From Caulobacter sp. (GTDB taxonomy: Bacteria > Pseudomonadota > Alphaproteobacteria > Caulobacterales > Caulobacteraceae), in NCBI RefSeq assembly GCF_017744445.1, contig NZ_JAGIBH010000170.1:1-64000 (forward strand): a DNA stretch of 64,000 bases, written 5' to 3'. The translations under genes were made by a program, and so were the position numbers. Below are positions 56,383-64,000 of the stretch, one piece after another. Numbering within the stretch: position 1 is the stretch's first letter; the number at the start of each line of letters is the position of its first letter. Below the pieces are notes generated by a model, which saw only the letters and a program-made list of their open reading frames with translations, was not told the DNA's origin and made no database searches.

Positions 56383-56487
56383 CGATTGGCCCTTCCGGAA
56401 ATAATTTCATCAAGGGTTGAATTTCTTTGCAGCTCGGGCGACACGGTTCGCCAACACGACCTAGCAAAGTCGGACAAGGGAGACACC

Positions 56488-57198
56488 ATGGTCGACAAGG
56501 TGAAGACAGACGCCGTCGAGGCCCTGGCCGGGCTGTTGTTCGACGGCATGACCATCATGGCCGGCGGGTTCGGCCTGTGCGGCATTCCCGAGAACCTGAT
56601 CGCGGCGATCCGCGAGGCGGGGACGAAGGACCTCACGGTCATCTCCAACAATTGCGGCGTCGACGGCTTCGGCCTGGGGATTCTCCTCGAAAACCGCCAG
56701 ATCAAGAAGATGGTCTCGTCCTATGTGGGCGAGAACAAGCTGTTCGAACAGCTCTACCTCAGCGGCGAGCTGGAGCTCGAGTTCAATCCGCAGGGCACGC
56801 TGGCCGAACGCATCCGTGCGGGCGGGGCGGGCATTCCGGCCTTCTTCACGCGCACCGGCTACGGCACCCTGGTCGCCGAGGGCAAGGAAACCCGCGAGTT
56901 CGACGGCGAGATGTACGTGATGGAGCGCGGCCTGACCGCCGACCTCGCGATCGTGAAAGCCTGGAAGGCCGACGCCGAGGGCAACCTGATCTACCGAAAG
57001 ACCGCCCGGAACTTCAACCCGATGATGGCCACGGCCGGCAAGAAGACCGTGGCCGAGGTCGAGGAACTGGTCGCGATCGGCGAGCTCGACAAGGACGCCA
57101 TCCACACGCCCGGCATCTATGTCGACCACCTGGTGAAGGGCGCGAAGTTCGAGAAGCGCATCGAGCGCGTCACCACCCGTTCGAAGGAAGCTGTCTGA
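56488..57198 (+). CDS. scoA: succinyl-CoA:3-ketoacid CoA-transferase subunit A
   Basis: This is a 236-residue CoA-transferase subunit A from the ATG at 56488 (AGGGAGACACC upstream). The CoA-binding motif is [17 protein letters not shown], followed by [17 protein letters not shown] and a C-terminal [28 protein letters not shown]. With subunit B it moves CoA from succinyl-CoA to acetoacetate for ketone-body or polyhydroxybutyrate use. Its TGA shares one base with the scoB ATG. Confidence 0.93.
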   Translation: MVDKVKTDAVEALAGLLFDGMTIMAGGFGLCGIPENLIAAIREAGTKDLTVISNNCGVDGFGLGILLENRQIKKMVSSYVGENKLFEQLYLSGELELEFNPQGTLAERIRAGGAGIPAFFTRTGYGTLVAEGKETREFDGEMYVMERGLTADLAIVKAWKADAEGNLIYRKTARNFNPMMATAGKKTVAEVEELVAIGELDKDAIHTPGIYVDHLVKGAKFEKRIERVTTRSKEAV

Positions 57199-57839
57199 TG
57201 GCCTGGACCCGCGATGAGATGGCGGCCCGCGCCGCCAAGGAGCTGCAGGACGGCTTCTACGTGAACCTCGGCATCGGCATCCCGACCCTGGTGGCCAACT
57301 ACATCCCCGAAGGCATGCACGTGACGCTGCAGAGCGAGAACGGCATGCTGGGCATGGGGCCCTTCCCCTATGAGGGCGAAGAAGACGCCGACCTGATCAA
57401 CGCCGGCAAGCAGACGATCACCGAGCTGGAGTCGAGCTCGTACTTCTCGTCGGCCGACAGCTTCGCGATGATCCGCGGCGGCCACATCGCCCTGTCGATC
57501 CTGGGGGGCATGCAGGTCTCGGAAAACGGCGACCTGGCCAACTGGATGGTGCCCGGCAAGATGGTCAAGGGCATGGGCGGCGCCATGGACCTGGTCGCCG
57601 GCGTCAAGCGCGTGGTGGTGGTCATGGACCACTGCGAGAAGTCGGGCGCGCCCAAGCTCTTGAAGGCGTGCTCGCTGCCGCTGACCGGCGCCGGCGTGGT
57701 CGACCTGCTGATCACCGAACTGGGCGTCTTCGAGATCAATCGCGGCAAGACGCCGGTGAAGCTGATCGAACTGGCCCCGGGCGTCACGGTCGATGAGGTG
57801 AAGGCCAAGACCGAGGCGGCGTTCGAGACGTCTCTGTAA
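57198..57839 (+). CDS. scoB: succinyl-CoA:3-ketoacid CoA-transferase subunit B
   Basis: This is a 213-residue subunit carrying the catalytic Glu in [31 protein letters not shown] and [29 protein letters not shown] are canonical. It overlaps scoA by one base (TGATG), giving matched expression of the two subunits. A palindromic element lies 12 bp downstream. Confidence 0.94.
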   Translation: MAWTRDEMAARAAKELQDGFYVNLGIGIPTLVANYIPEGMHVTLQSENGMLGMGPFPYEGEEDADLINAGKQTITELESSSYFSSADSFAMIRGGHIALSILGGMQVSENGDLANWMVPGKMVKGMGGAMDLVAGVKRVVVVMDHCEKSGAPKLLKACSLPLTGAGVVDLLITELGVFEINRGKTPVKLIELAPGVTVDEVKAKTEAAFETSL

Positions 57840-57850
57840 AATCCCCAATT

Positions 57851-57957
57851 CTCGTCATCCCGGACGGCCCACAGGGCCGATCCGGGACCCAGGGGCCAAG
57901 CGCACTGCGGTGACCCCTGGGTCCCGGCTCTCCGCTTCGCTGCGGCCGGGATGACGA
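57851..57957. repeat. palindromic element (CTCGTCATCCCGG type), copy 2
   Basis: Near-identical to 40322-40427 but in the opposite orientation, with the same nested arms (CCGGGACCCAGGGG and CCCCTGGGTCCCGG). It lies between the convergent scoB gene and the exported unknown gene, and ends two bases before that gene's stop. Confidence 0.8.
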
Positions 57958-57959
57958 CG

Positions 57960-58466
57960 TTAGAGTTTCAGCCAGTACGGATGCTCCAGCGTCAGCGCGA
58001 CGTAGCGAGCGGTCGGCTTCCCGTAAGCGCCGGCGATCTCCTCCAGCACCGAAGCCGGATCGCCGCTCCGCGCCTCCACCGTCCGCGCCGCATGCGGAAG
58101 GCGCGTTGGCGCGATCATCACCAGCCCATGCCGCGACACCGCCCCCTGGCTGGCGAAGGCCTCCGAGCGGTTCGTCCGCGACCAGGCGTCGAGCGCCGTC
58201 GCGAAGGCCAGCTCGTCGAAGCCGTTGGTGATCCGCACCGCGACCTTCTCGGCCCGCCAGGCATTGGCCCAGCCTGAGAGGCCCGCCATCGCCGCATCGG
58301 TCCCAGCCCGGAACGCCGCGCCGTCATGGTCCTGGACGGGCAGGGGGACGCCCAGCTTGGCGGCGGTCTCCCGCATCACAGCCTCGCCGGCCAGGATCAC
58401 GACCAGCGGCTTTGCCAGGGCCGGAGAGCCGAACAGGACCAGCAGGAACACAAACAGACGCAACAT
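57960..58466 (-). CDS. exported protein of unknown function
   Basis: This is a 168-residue protein with a signal peptide (MLRLFVFLLVLFGSPALA) and a strong GGGAGG upstream. The mature part starts KPLVVILAGEAVMRETAAKLG and contains VRITNGFDELAFATALDAWS and GAVSRHGLVMIAPTRLPHAA. No family or catalytic pattern is recognised. It is presumably periplasmic. It is 81 bp from the GT39 gene on the same strand. Confidence 0.75.
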   Translation of the reverse strand: MLRLFVFLLVLFGSPALAKPLVVILAGEAVMRETAAKLGVPLPVQDHDGAAFRAGTDAAMAGLSGWANAWRAEKVAVRITNGFDELAFATALDAWSRTNRSEAFASQGAVSRHGLVMIAPTRLPHAARTVEARSGDPASVLEEIAGAYGKPTARYVALTLEHPYWLKL

Positions 58467-58547
58467 CGAAACCTCCCGTGAGACGCGGGAAGCATCGCTG
58501 TCGGACGCCGTCTCGAAAGGACGGTTATCCCTCGAAAGCCGCCAGCC

Positions 58548-60149
58548 CTATTTGGCCTGGTGCAGCGGCCGCGGCGGCAGGCCGGTGATCGGGTCGCGGG
58601 GCAGGGGCGCGAAGCCCTCGGCGATGAACAGGTCCACCCGGCGCGAGCGCTTTTTGTCCAGGCGCACGCGGGCGATCTGCAAGCCGGAATGGGCCTTGAA
58701 GTCCTGCTCGATCTCGGGGCGATAGCCGCCTTCCAGGCTGACGATCAGGGCGCGGCGGCCATAGTCAGCGTCCAGCGGCGTCTGCGCCTCGGCCTGGTTC
58801 TGGGCGTAGGCCTCGTGCACCCACATTCTCAGAGGGGGCGCGCCCGGCTGGCCGAAATAGTCGCGGCCGTAATAGGCGGCGGCGTTGTAGACGAAGCGGT
58901 CGTCCATCGCGACGGCGCTTAGAGGGCCACGCAGGGCGGTCTCTTCCCGCGAACGCTCGATGATCGCCTGGACGGTCTGGTCCCAGCCTCGCACCCGCTT
59001 GAAGCCGTTCGACAGGCCGGTGGCGTCGACCACCTTGGGGCTGATCATGCAGGCGATGAAGAAGGCGGCGAAGGCGGCTTGCAGGGCCAGGCCACCGATC
59101 ATCCAGCGGCGGGCGTTCCAGCGCAGCAGCCAGCCGGCCGTCAGCACCGAGCCGGCCACGAAGGCCGCGCCCGCCCAGTTGGCGTTGGCGCGCGAGACGA
59201 AGGCCTCGCCGGCCACGATGATCAGCGGCGGGGCCGAGAAGCACAGCAGCAGCAGGTCGGGTGAGGTCATCTTCTTCTTGACCCCCAGCCAGATCGCGCC
59301 GCCCAGCAGCACCGCGAACGGCAGCGGGCCGAAGACGCCGAACTGCGAGCCGACGAACTCGATCAGCTCCCGGAAGTTGAACAGGGTGTGGGCGCCCCAA
59401 TTGGCGTTCGAGGCGGTGTGCTTGACCGTCGAGAAGTGGTGGCTGGCGTTCCAGGCGAAGTTGGGGGCCAGGGTCAGGACGAAGGCGGTGACGAACAGCA
59501 CGGCCGCCGCCGGGCACCAGCGCTTGCGGGCTTCCTTCGAGATCGCGAAGTGGATGACGATGCTGCCCAGCACGTAGATCGCCGCGTATTTCGACAGGAA
59601 GGCGCAGCCCAGGGCCGCGCCCATGCCGGCGGCGATGAAGTAGCGGCGCGGGGCGGTCTCCACGGCCAGGGCGACATAGGCCCAGATCGTCAGGGACAGG
59701 AAGAACAGCAGAGGCGCGTCGGTGGCGATCAGGCCCGAGGACAAGACGACACCCGGCATCAGGCTGTAGATCGCCGCCGCGACCAGGCCGGACCAGCCTC
59801 CGTAGAGGTTCTTGGCGATGCGGTGGATCACCAGCGCCGTGGCGCCGTGCAGGAGTGCGGCGGACAGTCGCACCCACGGCTCGGCGTCGCCCCCGATATG
59901 GGTCGTCAGCCAGATCAGCCAGGCGATCATCGGCGGCTTGGAGAAGTAGCCGAACGCCAGTTCCCGCGACCACAGCCAATACTGCGCCTCGTCGGGATAG
60001 AGCTCCAGAGGCGTTGTGAATAAGGCGATCAGACGCAGGACCGTCAGCCCACCGACCATCAGCAGGGTGAGTCGCCAGGCGCGCGATTCGCCACTCGGTT
60101 GAGGGGCGGGGAGGGCGGAAATTTCGGGGGAAGGGGTCGCTGAGGCCAT
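58548..60149 (-). CDS. GT39-type (ArnT/PMT-like) membrane glycosyltransferase
   Basis: This is a 533-residue protein with about 11 membrane helices. The first loop carries the catalytic Asp-Glu pair in LYPDEAQYWLWSRELAFGYFSKPPMIAWLI, the PMT_2 signature. It transfers a sugar from a polyprenyl-phosphate donor to a lipid or other acceptor on the periplasmic side. The C-terminal soluble region is Arg-rich near its end. Acceptor not determined; no ArnA-C genes are adjacent. Confidence 0.88.
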   Translation of the reverse strand: MASATPSPEISALPAPQPSGESRAWRLTLLMVGGLTVLRLIALFTTPLELYPDEAQYWLWSRELAFGYFSKPPMIAWLIWLTTHIGGDAEPWVRLSAALLHGATALVIHRIAKNLYGGWSGLVAAAIYSLMPGVVLSSGLIATDAPLLFFLSLTIWAYVALAVETAPRRYFIAAGMGAALGCAFLSKYAAIYVLGSIVIHFAISKEARKRWCPAAAVLFVTAFVLTLAPNFAWNASHHFSTVKHTASNANWGAHTLFNFRELIEFVGSQFGVFGPLPFAVLLGGAIWLGVKKKMTSPDLLLLCFSAPPLIIVAGEAFVSRANANWAGAAFVAGSVLTAGWLLRWNARRWMIGGLALQAAFAAFFIACMISPKVVDATGLSNGFKRVRGWDQTVQAIIERSREETALRGPLSAVAMDDRFVYNAAAYYGRDYFGQPGAPPLRMWVHEAYAQNQAEAQTPLDADYGRRALIVSLEGGYRPEIEQDFKAHSGLQIARVRLDKKRSRRVDLFIAEGFAPLPRDPITGLPPRPLHQAK

Positions 60150-60338
60150 GACCTCTAATTAGCCAAGTAAGAAAAATTTGACCAATTCTTCCGCGTTAAC
60201 GAAGGTTTATGACAGTTTACGAGTGGGCGTGGCCTTTCCGTCACCAAACCTTCTAAAACTTTCGCTAAACGGCCCCAACGACGCTGATCCATGCCGGTCC
60301 GACGGCGGGCGCGTCGAAAAAATGAGGGGATCCTTCAA

Positions 60339-62786
60339 ATGCGTATGAGAAATTTCGCCCTGGCGACGACCGCCCTGGTCGGCTGCCTGGTCGCTGCTGG
60401 CTCGGCCTTCGCTCAGTCGACCGGCTCGCAAGCCAACGAAGTTGAAAACGTCGTCGTCACCGCCGCGACCAGCCGCGCCGTCGGCGGTCAGATCGTCGAG
60501 ACGCTGCCGAAGTCGCGCGCCTCGGTCGACGCCGAGTTCCTGGCCTCGCAATCGACCGGCCAGAACGTGTTCCAATCGCTGAACCTGCTGCCGGGCGTCA
60601 GCTTCACCAACAACGACCCGTACGGCTCGTCGGGCGGCAACCTGCGCCTGCGCGGCTTCGACGGTAACCGCGTCTCGGTCACCTTCGACGGCGTTCCGCT
60701 GAACGACACCGGCAACTACGCCGTGTACCCCAACCAGCAGCTGGACGCCGAGCTGATCAGCCGCGCCAGCGTCAACCTGGGCACGACCGACGTCGACAGC
60801 CCGACCGCTTCGGCCACCGGCGGCACGATCAACTACGTGACCCGCAAGCCCAGCAACGAGTTCGGCGGCATCGCCACCGCCTCGGTCGGCGAGAACAACT
60901 ATCGCCGCGGCTTCCTGATGCTGGACTCGGGCGCCATCGGCCCGTGGGGCACGAAGATGTTCGCTGCCGCTTCGTACCAGAAGTACGACAAGTTCAAGGG
61001 CCCGGGCTCGCTCGAGAAGAAGCAGTTCAACGCCCGCATCATGCAGGACATCGGTGACCGCGGCGACTTCGTCAGCCTGGCCGCCAACTACAACATCAAC
61101 CGCAACAACAACATCCGTTCGCTGACGCTGTCGGACTTCCGCACCTTCGGCAAGACCTACGACTTCGACGCGGTCTGTAACCCGGCCGCCGTCAGCGGCG
61201 TCGTCGTTCCCGGCAACTGCACCAACTTCTACGGCCGTCAGGTCAACCCGTCGAACACCGGCAGCCTGCGCGGTTCGGCCCTGTTCCACCTGACCGACAA
61301 CGTCCGTCTGACGGTCGACCCCTCGTTCCAGTACACCCTGGCCGACGGCGGCTCGCAGCTGGCCACGATCTCGGAAACCGACGGCAAGGTCCGCGGTGCC
61401 AGCTCGGCCGCCGGCAAGGACCTGAACGGCGACGGCGACACCGCCGACACCGTCGCGTTCTTCGCGCCCAGCGTCACCAACACCCGTCGCTACACGATCA
61501 CCAGCTCGCTGATCTGGGATCTGAGCGACAATCACCGCATCCGCGTCGCCTACACGGGCGACTACGGCCGTCACCGTCAGACCGGCGAGTTCACCACCCT
61601 GAACGCCGATGGCACGACGACCAACGTGTTCGGTGGCAAGGACGGCCACGGCGCCAAGGTGCTGACCGCCGACGGCAGCTTCCTGCGTAACCGCGACCGC
61701 TTCTCGATCGCCCAGCTGAACCAAGCCGCCGCCGAATACCGCGGCAAGTTCATGGACGCTCGCCTGATCGTGAACCTCGGCGTCCGCGCGCCCTTCTTCA
61801 AGCGCGAGCTGAACCAGTACTGCTACACGCAGAACGCCACGAGCCTGGCCGGCATCGTCACGGGCTTCACCGCCAACTGCACCACCCAAGCCCCGAACGC
61901 CGCGGCGGCCGACGGCAGCGTGACCTTCGGCACCTCGGCGACGAAGTTCATCAAGCCGTTCAGCGCGACCGTGAAGTACGACAAGGTCCTGCCGAACGCG
62001 GGCGCCAGCTATGACCTGGGCGGCGGCGGCAGCGTGTACGTCAGCTACGCCGAGGGCTTCTCCTCGCCGCGTACCGACAACCTGTACACCGCCACCCTGG
62101 TGAACGGTAAGGGCGCTCCGGCCGACACCCGTCCGGAAACCACCAAGACCTACGACCTGGGCTATCGCTTCTCGAAGCCGACGTTCATGGCGACCGCCGC
62201 TCTGTGGAAGACCGACTACAAGGACCGCATCGTCCAGTCGTTCGACCCGGACCTGGGCATCAGCATCGACCGTAACGTCGGCGCGGTGAAGGCCTACGGC
62301 TTCGACTCGCAAGCCGCCTGGGCCCTGGAAGAGTATCTGACGGTCTCGGCCTCGTTCTCGTACAACAAGAGCGAAATCCAGCAAGACCTGCTGCTCAACG
62401 CCGCCGGCAACACGCTGAAGCTGAAGGGCAAGCAGATCGTCGAAACCCCGAAGTACACCTTCGGCGGCCGCGTCGATTGGGACATTACCGACGCTCTGCA
62501 CCTGGGCGTGCAAGGCAAGTTCACCGGCGACCGCTACTCGACCGACGTGAACGACGAAGTGGCTCCGCACTACACCGTGTGGGACATGTCGCTGCAGTAC
62601 GACCTGCCGTTCGCCAAGCGCACCTACGCTCAGCTGAACGTCAACAACCTGTTCAACGAAACCTACTTCGGCTCGATCAGCTCGCGCTCGAACGCGGTGG
62701 CGGTGACGGGTTCGGCGGCCAGCGCCCCGACCTACTTCATCGGCGCTCCGCGCACGGTGCAGTTCACCCTGCGCACCGAGTTCTAA
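60339..62786 (+). CDS. TonB-dependent outer-membrane receptor
   Basis: This is an 815-residue protein from the ATG at 60339 (GAGGGGA nine bases upstream). The signal peptide ends AAGSAFAQS. The plug domain has a TonB-box-like ENVVVTA and the motif NLRLRGFDGNRVSVTFDGVPLND. It is followed by a 22-strand barrel ending in a terminal Phe (QFTLRTEF). Such receptors import siderophores or, commonly in Caulobacter, sugars and other nutrients. No transporter or regulator lies next to it to suggest a ligand. It is unusually rich in aromatic and Asn residues, as expected of a barrel. Confidence 0.93.
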   Translation: MRMRNFALATTALVGCLVAAGSAFAQSTGSQANEVENVVVTAATSRAVGGQIVETLPKSRASVDAEFLASQSTGQNVFQSLNLLPGVSFTNNDPYGSSGGNLRLRGFDGNRVSVTFDGVPLNDTGNYAVYPNQQLDAELISRASVNLGTTDVDSPTASATGGTINYVTRKPSNEFGGIATASVGENNYRRGFLMLDSGAIGPWGTKMFAAASYQKYDKFKGPGSLEKKQFNARIMQDIGDRGDFVSLAANYNINRNNNIRSLTLSDFRTFGKTYDFDAVCNPAAVSGVVVPGNCTNFYGRQVNPSNTGSLRGSALFHLTDNVRLTVDPSFQYTLADGGSQLATISETDGKVRGASSAAGKDLNGDGDTADTVAFFAPSVTNTRRYTITSSLIWDLSDNHRIRVAYTGDYGRHRQTGEFTTLNADGTTTNVFGGKDGHGAKVLTADGSFLRNRDRFSIAQLNQAAAEYRGKFMDARLIVNLGVRAPFFKRELNQYCYTQNATSLAGIVTGFTANCTTQAPNAAAADGSVTFGTSATKFIKPFSATVKYDKVLPNAGASYDLGGGGSVYVSYAEGFSSPRTDNLYTATLVNGKGAPADTRPETTKTYDLGYRFSKPTFMATAALWKTDYKDRIVQSFDPDLGISIDRNVGAVKAYGFDSQAAWALEEYLTVSASFSYNKSEIQQDLLLNAAGNTLKLKGKQIVETPKYTFGGRVDWDITDALHLGVQGKFTGDRYSTDVNDEVAPHYTVWDMSLQYDLPFAKRTYAQLNVNNLFNETYFGSISSRSNAVAVTGSAASAPTYFIGAPRTVQFTLRTEF

Positions 62787-62818
62787 GAACTCCGCGCTGG
62801 GAACAGCAAAATGGAGAA

Positions 62819-62845
62819 GGGCGGTCCTCCGGGGCCGCCCTTTTT
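62819..62845 (+). terminator. rho-independent terminator after the TonB receptor
   Basis: GGGCGG (62819-62824) pairs with CCGCCC (62835-62840), and TTTTT follows directly. It ends the receptor mRNA and separates it from aguA. Confidence 0.85.
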
Positions 62846-62946
62846 CTTTGTCACGTAGGTTTGCTAACTAGGCGGCGCTTGACCTGACGGCCCCAAGGGG
62901 CCATCTGCGCCCCCTTTCGCGTTTCACCCCTTCAATGGGCTTATCG

Positions 62947-63954
62947 ATGACCGTCACCGTCCCCGCCGAATGGGCTCCGCATCGCGCCATGTGGGTGGGT
63001 TTCCCCAGCCACGCCGAGCTGTGGCAGGAAGACCTGGAGCAGGCTCAGGCAGAAGTGGCCGACCTGGCCCGCGCCCTGGCTGGTCCGGGCGGGGAACGCG
63101 TGCGCCTGATGGTCGTCGGTGACGAGGCCGAGGCCGCCGCGCGGGCGCTGCTCGGCGACACGTCGGTCGAGATCGTCCGCGGCCAGTTCGGCGACATCTG
63201 GCTGCGCGACACCGGCCCGATCTTCTTCGACCGCGATGGCTCCGCCGTCGCCGCCGGCTTCAAGTTCAACGGCTGGGGCGGCAAGTACAGCCTTGAGGGC
63301 GACGACATCGTCGCCGAGCAGATCGCCGCCGCCTCGGGCGCGCCGCTGGTCCGCAACGGCTTCATCCTGGAAGGCGGCGCCCTGGACCACGACGGCAACG
63401 GCACCATCCTGACCACCCGCCAGTGCCTGCTCAACGACAACCGCAACAGCGGCTGGGACGAGGCCTCGGCCACGTCCGCGCTCGCCGACGCCCTGGGCGC
63501 CAAGAAGGTGCTGTGGCTGGGCGATGGCCTGCTGAACGACCACACCGACGGCCATGTCGACAACCTGGCCCGCTTCGTCGCGCCGGGTGTCGTGGCCTGC
63601 CCGATGGCCTATGGCATGGATGATCCGAACGCGGACGTCTATGCGGAGACCGCCCGCCTGCTGGCCGGCATGACCGACAGCCGCGGCAGCCCGCTGCAGG
63701 TCGCCCGCATCCCCTCGCCGGGCAAGATCCTGGACGAGGACGGCGAACCGATCCCGGCCTCGCACATGAACTTCCTGATCGCCAACGAGGCGGTCATCGT
63801 GCCGATCTACGCCGAGGAGTCGGGCGCCTTCGCCGTCGAGGTGATCAAGGGCCTGTTCCCCGAGCGCCAGGTCATCGGCCTGGCCTCGACCGCCATCCTG
63901 ACCGGCGGCGGGTCGTTCCATTGTATTTCACAGCAAGAGCCGGAGACCGTCTAA
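62947..63954 (+). CDS. aguA: agmatine deiminase
   Basis: This is a 335-residue protein from the ATG at 62947; the ATG at 62935 would add four residues, and neither has a clear ribosome-binding site. TVPAEWAPHRAMWVGFPSH, then IWLRDTGPIFF, GWGGKYSLEGDD, HTDGHVDNLARF and the nucleophile Cys in GGGSFHCISQQEP define the family. It converts agmatine to N-carbamoylputrescine. The next gene begins immediately after its stop and encodes the next enzyme. Confidence 0.94.
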   Translation: MTVTVPAEWAPHRAMWVGFPSHAELWQEDLEQAQAEVADLARALAGPGGERVRLMVVGDEAEAAARALLGDTSVEIVRGQFGDIWLRDTGPIFFDRDGSAVAAGFKFNGWGGKYSLEGDDIVAEQIAAASGAPLVRNGFILEGGALDHDGNGTILTTRQCLLNDNRNSGWDEASATSALADALGAKKVLWLGDGLLNDHTDGHVDNLARFVAPGVVACPMAYGMDDPNADVYAETARLLAGMTDSRGSPLQVARIPSPGKILDEDGEPIPASHMNFLIANEAVIVPIYAEESGAFAVEVIKGLFPERQVIGLASTAILTGGGSFHCISQQEPETV

Positions 63955-64000
63955 ATGGCCCGCACGCTCAGCGTCGCCGCGATCCAGACCTCGTACGGCA
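63955..64000 (+). CDS. aguB: start of N-carbamoylputrescine amidase (cut by window end)
   Basis: The ATG follows the aguA TAA with no gap. The 15 visible codons read MARTLSVAAIQTSYG, a typical nitrilase-superfamily start. Next to aguA this is almost certainly the amidase that yields putrescine. Confidence 0.85.
   Translation, partial: MARTLSVAAIQTSYG

Noticed and set aside
53572-56487. Plus-strand frame of over 1200 codons leading into scoA
   Set aside because: It is the antisense of the KefB- and KefF-like genes joined by chance to the true scoA frame; only the part from the ATG at 56488 is real.
60207-62570. 787-codon minus-strand frame opposite the TonB receptor
   Set aside because: Val/Gly/Gln/Arg repetitive composition typical of antisense to a GC3-rich gene; the plus strand has a signal peptide, plug and barrel.

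Overview
The window is 64 kb of GC-rich chromosomal DNA with dense, mostly GC-ending codons. It looks like a Caulobacter-type alphaproteobacterium. The main pointers are adjacent pseB/pseC genes (flmA and flmB in Caulobacter), a chvI-chvG-hprK-EIIA-HPr cluster, an actR/actS (regA/regB) pair with a SenC/Sco1 gene, a TonB-dependent receptor, and short palindromic intergenic repeats. No phage, integrase, transposase, CRISPR array, rRNA or tRNA gene was seen. This is ordinary core and accessory chromosome, and I did not find an unmistakable new multi-gene system.

Layout. 1-9.5 kb: an exported GH2 glycosidase, then the nitrogen-type PTS and ChvGI two-component operon, an unknown 565-aa protein and an exported aspartic-protease-like protein. 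9.5-12.4 kb: two paralogous alpha/beta hydrolases, one secreted and one cytoplasmic, on either side of an AraC regulator; a nearly identical 28-bp motif sits the same distance upstream of both. 12.4-23 kb: M16 peptidase, EthD protein, flmB/flmA, tadA, a pseudouridine synthase, CPBP protease, TMEM175-like channel, rsmD and a YjhX-family protein. 23-36 kb: DUF3060 protein, AsmA, small exported or membrane proteins, HAD hydrolase, phhB, an SDR, the ActRS redox two-component system with SenC, a LysR/aldo-keto reductase pair, and an acyl-CoA ligase. 37-46 kb: a chemoreceptor gene broken by an amber codon; a leu cluster (leuC, an exported unknown, leuD, an ABM monooxygenase, leuB) with an attenuator-like leader; a LysR gene with a perfect operator; a small gene that appears frameshifted; rplS and trmD. 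46-64 kb: a TadG-like vWA protein with an inserted beta domain, DUF805, a 2OG oxygenase, an OmpA lipoprotein, two di-iron membrane enzymes, AraC, a KefF/KefB-like pair, succinyl-CoA:3-ketoacid CoA-transferase, a GT39 glycosyltransferase, a TonB receptor, and agmatine deiminase followed by the first codons of N-carbamoylputrescine amidase.

How parts work together. HPr Ser46, HprK and EIIA form a regulatory PTS branch co-transcribed with ChvGI. ActRS and SenC connect redox sensing to cytochrome oxidase assembly. The leu genes make three of the leucine-pathway enzymes, and aguA/aguB convert agmatine towards putrescine. At least eight palindromic intergenic elements from several families are present; two of them, about 140 bp with 31-bp perfect terminal inverted repeats, flank the tadA/pseudouridine-synthase pair.
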